Source: Herbaspirillum sp. Sphag64
GTDB lineage: Bacteria > Pseudomonadota > Gammaproteobacteria > Burkholderiales > Burkholderiaceae_D
Length of the DNA: 64,000 bases
Assembly (NCBI RefSeq): GCF_014192645.1
Contig: NZ_JACHYE010000009.1
Span: 1 to 64,000, forward strand
Direction: 5' to 3'
The translations under genes were made by a program, and so were the position numbers. This document shows positions 54,142-64,000 of this stretch, piece after piece (the first letter of the stretch is position 1; every line of letters starts with the position of its first letter). The notes beneath the pieces are model-generated. The model was not told the origin of the DNA and searched no databases. It saw only the letters and a list, made by a program, of their open reading frames with translations.

Positions 54142-54207
54142 TTGACCTGTATTAGTGCATCCTCTAAAGTGGGCGATAGTGTGAAAAAGTGTTTTTTTGT
54201 GGGGATT
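54142..54207 (+). promoter_or_regulatory. mraZ promoter and MraZ operator
   Basis: TTGACC at 54142-54147, a 17-base spacer and TAAAGT at 54165-54170 make a fair promoter. From 54169, four GTG-led repeats stand at exactly 10-base steps (GTGGG at 54169, GTGTG at 54179, GTGTT at 54189, GTGGG at 54199). MraZ is known to bind GTGGG-type repeats at this spacing in the mra promoter, so this is probably its autoregulatory operator, overlapping the transcription start. Confidence 0.78.
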
Positions 54208-54277
54208 TTTTGGATTTCCTGCGAAAGGACAGCACACCATAACCATGCCAACCGCAACAGTAAAAAGGTCAGACACA

Positions 54278-54706
54278 GTGTTTCAGGGCGCCTCAGCGAT
54301 CAATCTCGATGCCAAAGGACGGATGACAATCCCGGCCAAGCATCGTGACGCCCTGGCCGTGCAGTGCGAGGGAAGGGTAACGCTGACCCGTCACCCGCAC
54401 GGTTGCCTGCTGTTTTTTCCACGGCCGACCTGGGAAAGTCATCGCGAGCAGATTGCCTCCTGGCCGATGTCGGCACGCGCCTGGCAGCGTATTTTCCTAG
54501 GCAATGCCTGCGACGTTGAGCTCGACTCGGCCGGGCGCATTTTGATTGCGCCGGAGTTGCGCGCCGCCGTTGGCTTACAGCGCGACGTCATGTTGCTGGG
54601 CATGGGAAGCCATTTTGAAATCTGGGATGCTGCCAAGCTGGCCGAGAGTGAGTCGGAAGCTGTTGCTGCGGGCATGCCAGATGTGTTGAGTAATTTTTCC
54701 TTCTGA
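54278..54706 (+). CDS. mraZ: MraZ, transcriptional regulator of the division and cell wall cluster
   Basis: A 142-residue AbrB-fold protein with two copies of the MraZ domain. It starts with GTG as [22 protein letters not shown], the standard N-terminus; the ATG 33 bases upstream would add residues not found in the family. The second copy has [20 protein letters not shown]. It represses its own promoter and the genes behind it. Confidence 0.95.
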   Translation: MFQGASAINLDAKGRMTIPAKHRDALAVQCEGRVTLTRHPHGCLLFFPRPTWESHREQIASWPMSARAWQRIFLGNACDVELDSAGRILIAPELRAAVGLQRDVMLLGMGSHFEIWDAAKLAESESEAVAAGMPDVLSNFSF

Positions 54707-54718
54707 CGGCAGCGCGTG

Positions 54719-55677
<959 letters not shown>

Positions 55678-55681
<4 letters not shown>

Positions 55682-55950
55682 TCGGCCGTCTCAGCGTTGT
55701 AGTGACTGCCTTGCTGGTGCTGTGCGCGCTGTCGCTGGTCAATGCCCAGTATCAGGCGCGCAGTCAGTTCATCGAGTTGGAGCGCGCCCAATCGCAAGCG
55801 CGCCAGCTCGATATTGATTGGGCGCAGTTGCAGCTGGATCAGTCTACGCTGGGCAAAAATGCGCGGATTGAAGAAGTTGCGCGGCGCGATCTGAACATGG
55901 TTTCACTGACGCCACAACGTACTCAATATCTGACGGTGGGGGCGAAATGA
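55678..55950 (+). CDS. ftsL: Cell division protein FtsL
   Basis: A 90-residue bitopic protein with one membrane helix near the N-terminus ([19 protein letters not shown]) and a periplasmic coiled coil with leucine-like spacing. It joins FtsB and FtsQ at the septum. It overlaps rsmH and ftsI by four bases each. Confidence 0.93.
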
Positions 55951-57728
55951 CACGCATGCCGCCGCGCACCCCCAACGCCACTGGACGCGTCGCCGCCTCT
56001 CGTGGCGTCGCCTTTTCGGCGAGTCCGGTCTTGCAGGTCAAGATGCCGGCCTGGCGTTCGCGGCTGGTTCTGTTTGTGTTATTTACCGCATTTGTTGCCT
56101 TGGCCGGCCGTGCATTGTTCCTGCAGGGCATGTCGACCGACTTCCTGCAGAAGCAGGGGGCGTCACGCTATGCCCGTACACTGGAGTTGCCCGCGACACG
56201 TGGCAAGATCACCGACCGCAATGGTCAGGTGTTGGCGTCCTCGGTACCGGTCAAGGCTATTTGGGCAATTCCTGACGACGTTCAAGAGGCGCCCAAGGAA
56301 AAGCTACATGCACTGGCTACGTTGCTGGACATGAGTGATGCCGAACTGCGCAAGAAGCTGGATTCGGATCGCAGCTTTGTTTACCTTAAACGGCAGGTCG
56401 AGCAAGACACCACCGACAAAATTCTCAAACTGGGCATTCCGGGTATCGAAACTCGCAAGGAATATAAGCGCTTCTACCCTGAGGGGGAAGTCATGGCGCA
56501 CGTGGTTGGCTTTACCAATGTCGAGGATGCGGGGCAGGACGGCATGGAGCTTGGCTCGCAAAAGACGCTGGCTGGCACCACCGGGAGCCGTCGCGTGATC
56601 AAGGACCGGCTGGGACGTATTGTTGAAGATATCGAAGCGGTACGCGAACCGCATGATGGTCAGGATCTGACGCTGTCCATCGATAGCAAGATTCAGTACA
56701 TCGCCTTCACCCAGCTCAAGGAAGCGGTCGATAAGAACAAGGCCAAGGCCGGTGGCATTATCGTCGTCGATGCTCGTACTGGCGAGGTGCTGGCATTGGC
56801 GAATCTGCCGACCTACAATCCTAACGACCGCTCGGTGCTGACCGGCGAGCAGTTGCGCAATCGGGTGCTGACCGATACCTTCGAGCCAGGCTCGACACTC
56901 AAGCCGTTCACGATTGCATTAGCGCTTGATACCCATCGGGTAACACCATCGACGGTCTTCCAGACGGCGCCCGGGAAAATGACCATTGGTACCGCCACCA
57001 TCGGTGACGCCGAGCCACACGGCGCGCTCACGGTCGCAGAAATCATCCAGAAATCCTCGAACATCGGTACTGCCAAGGTGGCACTGCAAATGCCGCCGCA
57101 GGAAATGTGGGAAATGTTCACCAAGGTCGGTCTCGGGCAGCAACCGAAGTTCGGTTTTCCGGGCGCGGTGGCAGGGCGCGTGCGCCCTTATAAAGCCTGG
57201 CGTCCGATTGAGCAGGCTACGATGAGCTACGGTCACGGCATTTCGTTGTCATTGATTCAGTTGGCCCATGCCTATCTGATCTTTGCCCGCAATGGCGACA
57301 TCATTCCATTATCCTTCCAGAAGGTTTCCGAGAGCCCGGTTGGGCAGCGCGTGATTGCGGAAAACACCGCATTGCAGATGCGTCGCATGCTGGAAACCGT
57401 GACCGCACCTGGTGGTACCGCACCACAGGCGCAGGTTCCCGGTTATCGGGTTGGTGGCAAGACTGGTACGGCTTATAAGATTGTTGGTGGCAAATATGTG
57501 CACAAATATGTGGCTGACTTTGTCGGTATCGCACCGATGTCTGATCCACGTCTGATCATCGCCGTGATGATTGATGAGCCCAGTGCCGGTAATCACTACG
57601 GCGGCACCGTTGCCGCGCCGGTGTTTGCCAATGTGGCAGCCAATGCCTTGCGCGCGCTCAATATTGCGCCGGACTCCAGCGTGACCAACATCATCATCCC
57701 TAAAGACGCCATCGAGGAGAGCCTGTGA
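55947..57728 (+). CDS. ftsI: Septal peptidoglycan transpeptidase PBP3
   Basis: A 593-residue class B penicillin-binding protein. One membrane helix (LVLFVLFTAFVALAGRALFL) follows a basic cytoplasmic tail of about 35 residues. The transpeptidase motifs are in order: GSTLKPF with the active Ser near residue 315, KSSNIG (SxN) and GGKTGTAYK (KTG). It cross-links peptidoglycan at the division site with FtsW. Confidence 0.96.
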   Translation: MTRMPPRTPNATGRVAASRGVAFSASPVLQVKMPAWRSRLVLFVLFTAFVALAGRALFLQGMSTDFLQKQGASRYARTLELPATRGKITDRNGQVLASSVPVKAIWAIPDDVQEAPKEKLHALATLLDMSDAELRKKLDSDRSFVYLKRQVEQDTTDKILKLGIPGIETRKEYKRFYPEGEVMAHVVGFTNVEDAGQDGMELGSQKTLAGTTGSRRVIKDRLGRIVEDIEAVREPHDGQDLTLSIDSKIQYIAFTQLKEAVDKNKAKAGGIIVVDARTGEVLALANLPTYNPNDRSVLTGEQLRNRVLTDTFEPGSTLKPFTIALALDTHRVTPSTVFQTAPGKMTIGTATIGDAEPHGALTVAEIIQKSSNIGTAKVALQMPPQEMWEMFTKVGLGQQPKFGFPGAVAGRVRPYKAWRPIEQATMSYGHGISLSLIQLAHAYLIFARNGDIIPLSFQKVSESPVGQRVIAENTALQMRRMLETVTAPGGTAPQAQVPGYRVGGKTGTAYKIVGGKYVHKYVADFVGIAPMSDPRLIIAVMIDEPSAGNHYGGTVAAPVFANVAANALRALNIAPDSSVTNIIIPKDAIEESL

Positions 57729-59278
57729 TGCAACCAGACAAGCTTTCCGTGCAACAAATCATCAGCTGGCTGGAGACACTTGAGCCAGCCGTCAACAACC
57801 TTACCGCCAAACTGACCGCGGATTCGCGGCAGGTCGTGGCAGGCGATATCTTCTTTGCCTATCCCAATGGCGGTGCCGATGGCCGTCGTTATATCAACGA
57901 TGCGATCGAGCGCGGTGCCATTGCGGTGGTCCATGAGGCCGACGGCTATACCTGGCCCGAGCAGGAAACCTTGCCGCACTTTGCTGTCACGGGGCTGAAG
58001 TACGTCGCTGGTGCGGTTGCCAATCACTATTATCAAAAGCCGGACAAGGACATGTTCACGGTTGCCGTGACCGGTACCAATGGCAAGACCTCTTGCACTT
58101 ACTGGCTGGGCATGGCCTTGTCGCGCCTGCAGGCAAGTTCGGGCTCGGCCTCGCAGCCGGCGGCAGTCATTGGTACGCTCGGCGTCGGATTGTTCCAAGA
58201 CGGGCGGCCGCAAGCATTTGATGTCACTGGCTATACCACGCCCGACGCACTGACGTTGCAGCGCAAGCTGGCAGATCTGCGTCGCGCACGCGCTTCCGTG
58301 CTGGCGATCGAAGCATCCTCCATCGGTCTCGATCAGGGGCGACTTAATGGTTTGCACGTGGATGTTGCCTTGTTCACCAATTTCACCCGTGACCATCTGG
58401 ATTATCACGGCGACATGCTGGCCTATGAGGCAGCCAAGGTGCAGTTGTTCGATGCGCCGGGCTTGCAGCAGGCAGTCATCAACCTCGATGATCAGATGGG
58501 GCAGCGCCTGGTGCCTTACGTCTACGCCAAGAATTTACCGGTGATCGGCTATTCGATTACCGACGTCGATTTGCCGGATGTACCAACACTGCGTGCTTCT
58601 GCCATTCGCAGCACCAATAATGGCACCAGCTTCCACGTTGATTCACCGTTTGGCTCGGCACAGGTCAAGACGCAGCTGGTGGGACATTTCAATGTCAGCA
58701 ATCTGCTGGGCATTCTCGGCGTGATGCTGGCCAAGGGTATCGTCTGGGAAGCCGCCGTTGCCAAGCTGGCAACATTGACACCTGTACCTGGACGGATGCA
58801 GCAATTCGGCGGTCAAGAGGTGCCTTTGATCGTGATCGATTATGCGCATACTCCCGACGCATTGGAAAAAGCCCTAAACGCCTTGCGTCCTGTAGCAACC
58901 CAGCGCGGCGGTGAGCTGTGGTGCGTCTTTGGTTGCGGTGGCGACCGTGATCCCGGTAAACGTCCGCAAATGGGGGCTGTCTCCGAGTTGGCGGACCATG
59001 TGCTGTTGACCAGCGACAATCCACGCAGCGAAGATCCGCAAACCATCATGGCGCATATCAAGAGCGGCATGATGCGTCTGACGCCACACGAAATGAGTGA
59101 CCGTGCCGCCGCCATCCTTTGGACGGTGCGGCATGCCGCCAAACACGATGTGGTCTTGCTGGCAGGTAAAGGACACGAAACCTATCAGGAAATCGGCGGC
59201 AAGAAATATCCCTTCCTCGATGCCGATCACGTTGCGCTGGCTTTGGCTGCGCGCGCCACCATGCTGGGAGGTGCGTGA
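57728..59278 (+). CDS. murE: UDP-N-acetylmuramoyl-tripeptide synthetase (meso-DAP adding)
   Basis: A 516-residue Mur ligase. The ATP loop is TGTNGKTSCTYWLG; YTTPDALTLQ and VFTNFTRDHLDYH are present (ALFTNFTRDHLDYH in full context). DNPRSEDP near the end is the motif that selects meso-diaminopimelate, as expected for a Gram-negative. GTG three bases upstream is an alternative start; the ATG at 57728 overlaps the ftsI stop. Confidence 0.95.
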   Translation: MQPDKLSVQQIISWLETLEPAVNNLTAKLTADSRQVVAGDIFFAYPNGGADGRRYINDAIERGAIAVVHEADGYTWPEQETLPHFAVTGLKYVAGAVANHYYQKPDKDMFTVAVTGTNGKTSCTYWLGMALSRLQASSGSASQPAAVIGTLGVGLFQDGRPQAFDVTGYTTPDALTLQRKLADLRRARASVLAIEASSIGLDQGRLNGLHVDVALFTNFTRDHLDYHGDMLAYEAAKVQLFDAPGLQQAVINLDDQMGQRLVPYVYAKNLPVIGYSITDVDLPDVPTLRASAIRSTNNGTSFHVDSPFGSAQVKTQLVGHFNVSNLLGILGVMLAKGIVWEAAVAKLATLTPVPGRMQQFGGQEVPLIVIDYAHTPDALEKALNALRPVATQRGGELWCVFGCGGDRDPGKRPQMGAVSELADHVLLTSDNPRSEDPQTIMAHIKSGMMRLTPHEMSDRAAAILWTVRHAAKHDVVLLAGKGHETYQEIGGKKYPFLDADHVALALAARATMLGGA

Positions 59279-60723
59279 TGCAGACCACGATTGAACAACT
59301 GGCAACCTGGCTGGATCGGCCCGTCAGCAACGTTGATGGCAAACCAACCTCGACGGTTGTGCAGGGTCTGACGACGGACAGTCGGTCAGTGGTTGCTGGC
59401 AGTATATTTGTGGCGTTGCGTGGCGAACGCTTTGATGCGCATGATTTCCTCGATGCCGTTGCCGCACAAGGTGCTGCTGCGGTCGTGGTTGAACGCATTC
59501 CTGACGGACTGACAATTCCCGCCATTGTGGTTGCGGATACGCGGCTTGCTTTGGGGCAAATTGCGCGCCGCTGGCGTGAACAGTTTGCCATTCCACTGCT
59601 GGCAGTGACCGGTAGCAATGGCAAGACAACCGTCAAGGAAATGCTGGCAGCGATTCTCGCGGCGGCCTTCGGCACAGATCACAGCATGGCGACCCGCGGT
59701 AACTTCAATAATGAAATCGGCCTGCCGCTAACGTTGTTGCGTCTGCAACCCGAACATCAGGCAGCAGTGGTTGAGTTGGGCATGAATCATCCCGGTGAAA
59801 TCGCCGTGCTGGCCGAGATCGCCCAGCCGACGCTGGCGCTGGTCAATAACGCGCAACGTGAGCATCAGGAATTCATGGCCACGGTAGAAGCCGTGGCACG
59901 TGAAAACGGTGCTGTCTTTGCCGCGCTGCCCGCCGATGGTGTGGCCGTGTTTCCAGCCGAGGATGAGTATGCCTGGGTCTGGCACGAGTTGGTCAATGCG
60001 CGTGGATTGCAGCGTGTGATCACCTTCGGTTTATCCGAACAGGCGGATATCAGCGCAAGCTACACACCACAGGAATTTGGCAGTGTGATCAGGGGACGCG
60101 CCCGTCTGGGCGGCGATACGCTGAGGTTCCAGATTCGACTGGCAGCCATCGGTGAACACAATGTACGCAATGCACTGGCAGCGACTGCCTGCGCTTTGGG
60201 TGCCGGTATCGCAATTGAAGCAATTGTGCGTGGTCTGGAAGCATTCGCACCGGTCAATGGTCGCATGCAGCGTAAGCAGGCCAGTAGCGGCGCGCTAGTG
60301 ATTGACGATACCTATAACGCCAATCCGGATTCGGTTCGCGCAGCCATCGATGTCTTGTCCAAGGCCGCCACACCGCGGGTGCTGGTTCTGGGTGACATGG
60401 GCGAAGTCGGTGACGAAGGACAACAGTTCCATGAGGAAATAGGTGCCTATGCGCGCGCAAAAGGGATCGATCATTTCCTTGGTTTCGGCGAGGCCACAAG
60501 CTTTGCTGTCACCGCATTCAATCAGGCCGCAGGGGGCGTATCAAGCATCGCTTCCGCAGGTCATTTCGCAACGATCGAGGCAATCAGTGCAGCCGCTGCA
60601 GAGCTGGCGACGCCGGATGCCTCGATATTGGTAAAAGGTTCGCGTTTCATGAAGATGGAACGCGTTGTGCAGCATTTGGTCGGGGCGCAGTCCACCGCGC
60701 CACAATCACAGGGGACTCATTAA
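59278..60723 (+). CDS. murF: UDP-N-acetylmuramoyl-tripeptide-D-alanyl-D-alanine ligase
   Basis: A 481-residue Mur ligase that adds D-Ala-D-Ala. [20 protein letters not shown] marks the N-terminal domain, [13 protein letters not shown] is the ATP loop, [17 protein letters not shown] and [16 protein letters not shown] are typical of MurF. It overlaps murE by one base and ends directly before mraY. Confidence 0.95.
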   Translation: MQTTIEQLATWLDRPVSNVDGKPTSTVVQGLTTDSRSVVAGSIFVALRGERFDAHDFLDAVAAQGAAAVVVERIPDGLTIPAIVVADTRLALGQIARRWREQFAIPLLAVTGSNGKTTVKEMLAAILAAAFGTDHSMATRGNFNNEIGLPLTLLRLQPEHQAAVVELGMNHPGEIAVLAEIAQPTLALVNNAQREHQEFMATVEAVARENGAVFAALPADGVAVFPAEDEYAWVWHELVNARGLQRVITFGLSEQADISASYTPQEFGSVIRGRARLGGDTLRFQIRLAAIGEHNVRNALAATACALGAGIAIEAIVRGLEAFAPVNGRMQRKQASSGALVIDDTYNANPDSVRAAIDVLSKAATPRVLVLGDMGEVGDEGQQFHEEIGAYARAKGIDHFLGFGEATSFAVTAFNQAAGGVSSIASAGHFATIEAISAAAAELATPDASILVKGSRFMKMERVVQHLVGAQSTAPQSQGTH

Positions 60724-60724
60724 C

Positions 60725-61894
60725 ATGCTGCTTTGGCTGGCTCAGAATTTTCAGCAGGATTTCAGTTTCCTGCGCGTATTCAACTTCATCACCTTCCGCG
60801 CCGTGTTTGCGACGTTGACGGCGCTGCTGATCGGCCTGGTCGCCGGTCCGGCAGTCATTCGCATGCTGACCCGCCTGAAGGTTGGTCAGGCGGTGCGTAC
60901 CGATGGACCGCAAACGCATCTGGTCAAGTCCGGTACGCCGACCATGGGTGGTGTGCTGATTCTGATCGGCATTGGTATCTCGACCTTGTTGTGGGCTGAT
61001 CTGAGCAACCGTTTTGTCTGGATCGTGCTGATAGTTACGCTCGGCTTTGGGACGATCGGCTGGGTCGATGACTATCGCAAGGTGGTCTACAAGGACCCGA
61101 ATGGCATGCGCTCACGCGAGAAATATTTCTGGCAATCGCTGATCGGTCTGGTAGCTGCCTTCTATCTGGCATTTTCGGTCTCGGAAGTGAGCAACATGAA
61201 GGTACTGGACCTGTTTGTTTCCTGGGTGCAGTCGGGTTTCAATATTGACTTGCCACCCAAGGCCGATCTGATTGTGCCGTTCTTCAAAACAGTCAGTTAT
61301 CCACTCGGTGTCTGGGGCTTTATTGCGCTGACCTATTTCGTCATCGTCGGTACCAGCAACGCCGTCAACCTGACCGATGGTCTGGATGGTCTGGCGATTA
61401 TGCCGACCGTACTGGTGGGTGGTGCACTGGGCTTGTTTGCCTACCTGACCGGTAGTGCCAGCTATGCCAAATATTTGTTGATTCCGCATATTCCCGGTGC
61501 CGGTGAGTTGCTGATTTTCTGTGGTGCGATGGCGGGCGCCGGACTGGCCTTCCTCTGGTACAACGCCTATCCGGCACAGGTGTTCATGGGTGACGTCGGG
61601 GCGCTGGCGTTGGGTGGCGCGCTTGGCACCATCGCCGTGATTGTGCGTCAGGAAATCGTGTTGTTCATCATGGGTGGCATTTTCGTGGTGGAAACCCTGT
61701 CGGTGATGATTCAGGTGGCTTATTTCAAGTTCACCAAGAAGCGCACTGGCGTAGGCAAACGGATTTTGTTGATGGCGCCGCTGCACCATCACTATGAACA
61801 GAAGGGCTGGAAGGAAACCCAGGTCGTGGTGCGGTTCTGGATCATCACCATGATGCTGGTACTGGTTGGTTTATCCACCTTGAAGTTGCGGTAA
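60725..61894 (+). CDS. mraY: Phospho-N-acetylmuramoyl-pentapeptide transferase
   Basis: A 389-residue polytopic enzyme with about ten membrane helices that makes lipid [20 protein letters not shown] with the catalytic aspartates, [25 protein letters not shown] and [11 protein letters not shown] are all in place. It starts at the ATG at 60725, one base after the murF stop. It is usual in length. Confidence 0.96.
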   Translation: MLLWLAQNFQQDFSFLRVFNFITFRAVFATLTALLIGLVAGPAVIRMLTRLKVGQAVRTDGPQTHLVKSGTPTMGGVLILIGIGISTLLWADLSNRFVWIVLIVTLGFGTIGWVDDYRKVVYKDPNGMRSREKYFWQSLIGLVAAFYLAFSVSEVSNMKVLDLFVSWVQSGFNIDLPPKADLIVPFFKTVSYPLGVWGFIALTYFVIVGTSNAVNLTDGLDGLAIMPTVLVGGALGLFAYLTGSASYAKYLLIPHIPGAGELLIFCGAMAGAGLAFLWYNAYPAQVFMGDVGALALGGALGTIAVIVRQEIVLFIMGGIFVVETLSVMIQVAYFKFTKKRTGVGKRILLMAPLHHHYEQKGWKETQVVVRFWIITMMLVLVGLSTLKLR

Positions 61895-61923
61895 ATACGG
61901 AAGATAACGGCAGGAAAGCAAAA

Positions 61924-63708
61924 GTGAATTACGTCAATCAACACGCTCTGGTACTGGGACTGGGTGAATCCGGTCTGGCGATGGCGCAGTGGCTGGTCTA
62001 CTGCGGCGCCCGGGTGCGTGTGGCCGATACCCGTGATGCAGCGGCGGTCGCTGACCGTCTGGCGCAGTTGCGGGCGACCGCTCCAGAGGCTGAATTCATT
62101 GGTGCACAGCCGTTTTCGGCAACCTTGCTCGATGGTATTGATGTTGTTGCAGTCAGTCCCGGGCTGTCGCCGCAGCGTGAACTCGCTGAATTGAGCGGCG
62201 TAGCCGCACAGCGTGAAATACCGCTGTGGGGTGAAATGGAATTGTTTGCCCAGGCGCTGGCAGCCTTGCGCAGCGAACGTGCCTATGCACCCAAGGTGAT
62301 TGCGATCACCGGCACCAACGGCAAGACCACGGTGACCAGTCTGACGGGCAATCTGTGCCGTCGTGCAGGCTTGACCACCAAGGTTGCCGGCAATATCAGC
62401 CCAGCTGTGCTGGATGTATTGCGTCAGGCATTGAGTGAAGATGCTGCCCTGGCAGTGCAGCGTGCGCAGGAGCGCGAGCAAGCAGCTTTGATGGAGGCCG
62501 AGGCTGCGCGAGTTGCTGCAGTGCCAGTTGAATCGGCTGTCCCCCTCGTCGCGACAGAGCACGAGCTACAGACAGCAGAAGTACAGGAAACGTCAGACGC
62601 ATTAGAAGTACCTGAAGTACCACAAGTGTCAGAAGTACCAGAAGAAGTAGTGGCTTCAGTCGAGCTGACTGAAGCCGTGCTGCCGGTTACAGAGCCTGCT
62701 ACTCCCGTCTATACCGGCAATTTGCCGCAGGCCTGGGTGCTGGAGCTATCGAGCTTCCAGTTACACACCACTTATAGTTTGCAGCCAGATGCGGCAACCG
62801 TCCTCAATGTCACACAGGACCATCTGGACTGGCACGGCAGCATGGAGGCCTATGCCGCCGACAAGCAAAGAATTTTTGGCAACGACACTATCCGCGTGCT
62901 CAATCGTGACGACGCGCGCGTGATCCAGATGGGCGGTGTAGCGGCAACGATCTCCAGCTTTGGGTTGGATGCGCCCCGCAAGGCAGGTGATTTTGGTCTG
63001 GTTGACGAAAATGGCATGCTCTGGCTCGCCAATGCCGTCGCGACCGAAGACGATGAAAAGCCACAGGGACGTCGCAAGAAAGACCTCAAAGAGGAAACAC
63101 CATTTCTGCTCAAGCGCCTGATGCCAGCCGATGCGCTACGTATTCGTGGCTTGCACAATGCACTCAATGCGCTGGCAGCACTGGCCTTATGCCGCGCCAT
63201 TGATCTGCCACTGGCACCGTTGCTGCACGGTTTGCGTGAGTATGCGGGCGAACCGCATCGGGTCGAACTGGTTACCACGATTCAGGACGTTGAATATTAC
63301 GACGACAGCAAAGGTACCAATGTCGGGGCGACGGTGGCCGCATTGAACGGGCTCGGTCATGGCGGCAAGCCAAACCGGCTGTTACTGATTGCCGGCGGCG
63401 ACGGCAAAGGCCAGGACTTTACGCCACTGGCAGAGCCGCTGAACAAGTACGGGCGTGCCGTATTCCTGATCGGTCGCGACGCCGCTGCGATTCGCGGCGC
63501 GGTAGCAGCGACGGGTATTACTCTGGTCGATTGCAACTCGCTCGAAGAAGCTGTGCAAAAAGCTGGTGAGATAGCGCGTGCCGGAGAAGCTGTCCTGCTG
63601 TCGCCTGCTTGCGCCAGTCTGGACATGTTCCGCAACTATGCCCATCGGGCTGAAGTGTTTGTGGATGCCGTGCGTGAACTGGCGCTCTCACGTGGTGAGG
63701 TGATGTGA
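61924..63708 (+). CDS. murD: UDP-N-acetylmuramoylalanine-D-glutamate ligase with two insertions
   Basis: A 594-residue Mur ligase, about 140 longer than E. coli MurD. It starts with GTG behind [18 protein letters not shown] and [12 protein letters not shown] (N-terminal domain), [16 protein letters not shown] (ATP loop), [20 protein letters not shown] and YYDDSKGTN are intact. The extra length is mainly at residues about 172-265, an Ala/Glu/Val-rich stretch with repeated EVP units between VAGNISPAV and AWVLELSS. A smaller charged insertion, [17 protein letters not shown], sits near 378-394. The catalytic core appears functional. Confidence 0.93.
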   Translation: MNYVNQHALVLGLGESGLAMAQWLVYCGARVRVADTRDAAAVADRLAQLRATAPEAEFIGAQPFSATLLDGIDVVAVSPGLSPQRELAELSGVAAQREIPLWGEMELFAQALAALRSERAYAPKVIAITGTNGKTTVTSLTGNLCRRAGLTTKVAGNISPAVLDVLRQALSEDAALAVQRAQEREQAALMEAEAARVAAVPVESAVPLVATEHELQTAEVQETSDALEVPEVPQVSEVPEEVVASVELTEAVLPVTEPATPVYTGNLPQAWVLELSSFQLHTTYSLQPDAATVLNVTQDHLDWHGSMEAYAADKQRIFGNDTIRVLNRDDARVIQMGGVAATISSFGLDAPRKAGDFGLVDENGMLWLANAVATEDDEKPQGRRKKDLKEETPFLLKRLMPADALRIRGLHNALNALAALALCRAIDLPLAPLLHGLREYAGEPHRVELVTTIQDVEYYDDSKGTNVGATVAALNGLGHGGKPNRLLLIAGGDGKGQDFTPLAEPLNKYGRAVFLIGRDAAAIRGAVAATGITLVDCNSLEEAVQKAGEIARAGEAVLLSPACASLDMFRNYAHRAEVFVDAVRELALSRGEVM

Positions 63709-64000
63709 TGAAACTGAGCCTGTCATCCATTACCGGCTGGTTCAGCCCGAAAGAGGCGGTCGCAGGGCGCGCGCGTGGAGGCATGCGGGACAGCGCCTAT
63801 GCCGGTGGCAGCCTCAAGGGTATCAGCGGGATTGAACAGCGCTCGCGGATGATGCAGTACGACCAGCCTTTGGTCTGGGTCGTGATCCTGCTGATGTTGT
63901 TTGGCATGGTGATGGTGTATTCAGCATCGATTGCCTTACCCGATTCACCCAAATACGCGAATTACAAGACTTCCTATTTCCTGGTGCGGCAGGCGGTGTT
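63708..64000 (+). CDS. ftsW: Cell division protein FtsW, N-terminal part
   Basis: The first 97 codons of a SEDS-family glycosyltransferase; the window ends inside it. A cytoplasmic tail of about 50 residues is followed by the first membrane helix (VWVVILLMLFGMVMVYSASIAL), with the MVYSAS phrase of the family. Its ATG overlaps the murD stop. Identity also follows from its place in the cluster. Confidence 0.9.
   Translation, partial: MKLSLSSITGWFSPKEAVAGRARGGMRDSAYAGGSLKGISGIEQRSRMMQYDQPLVWVVILLMLFGMVMVYSASIALPDSPKYANYKTSYFLVRQAV

Overview
The window looks like the chromosome of a betaproteobacterium, most likely Burkholderiales and possibly an Oxalobacteraceae-type organism. This rests on gene order and protein style: a GTG-started HU gene next to the mraZ-rsmH-ftsL-ftsI-murE-murF-mraY-murD-ftsW cluster, a MurD with the long insertions common in this order, a bacterial type A RNase P RNA, and many metabolic genes of soil or plant-associated betaproteobacteria. 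No species can be named from sequence alone.

Layout. 1-1700: tail of an unknown gene, then a two-gene minus-strand cassette of a membrane protein and a nucleoside 2-deoxyribosyltransferase-like protein. 1.8-11.5 kb: a galactarate/glucarate catabolic locus, with a GntR/FCD regulator, KdgD, alpha-ketoglutarate semialdehyde dehydrogenase, a chemoreceptor, an exported lactonase, GarD and an aldarate MFS transporter. The two outer transcription units share an identical 20-bp operator-like site in opposite orientations. 11.7-15.0 kb: a 1067-residue protein made almost wholly of 39-residue tandem repeats, not recognised. 15.4-24.9 kb: IorAB molybdenum hydroxylase, an aldo/keto reductase, Cdh, a TetR-ABC1 kinase operon, a DUF2867 protein, an Hsp70/YegD homologue and a class II cyclic nucleotide phosphodiesterase.

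25.0-34.2 kb is the most striking accessory region. A small protein gene lies behind a structured, C4-like leader RNA. It is followed by a complete M23-like plus GH19-like effector gene with an exported immunity candidate, and then three displaced C-terminal toxin modules, each followed by its own signal-peptide-bearing immunity candidate. The linker DNA preceding the toxin tips is repeated almost exactly, and the tips and immunity genes are very AT-rich. An IS5-type remnant has destroyed the fourth module. The layout resembles the orphan toxin/immunity arrays of Rhs and CDI loci, here in a cell-wall-hydrolase effector probably delivered by type VI secretion.

34.3-42.6 kb: an RND efflux operon headed by an HSL-type hydrolase that lacks its nucleophilic serine, with a divergent LysR regulator and a matching LysR box. 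43-53.6 kb: an AraC regulator with an aldo/keto reductase, DadA, an amino-acid binding protein, a phosphoethanolamine transferase, rnpB, a 3-hydroxyisobutyryl-CoA hydrolase-like protein, a DUF1348 protein, a 2-keto-4-pentenoate hydratase-like protein and HU. 54.1-64.0 kb: the division and cell wall cluster, tightly overlapped, with a recognisable MraZ operator of four repeats at 10-bp spacing; the window ends inside ftsW.
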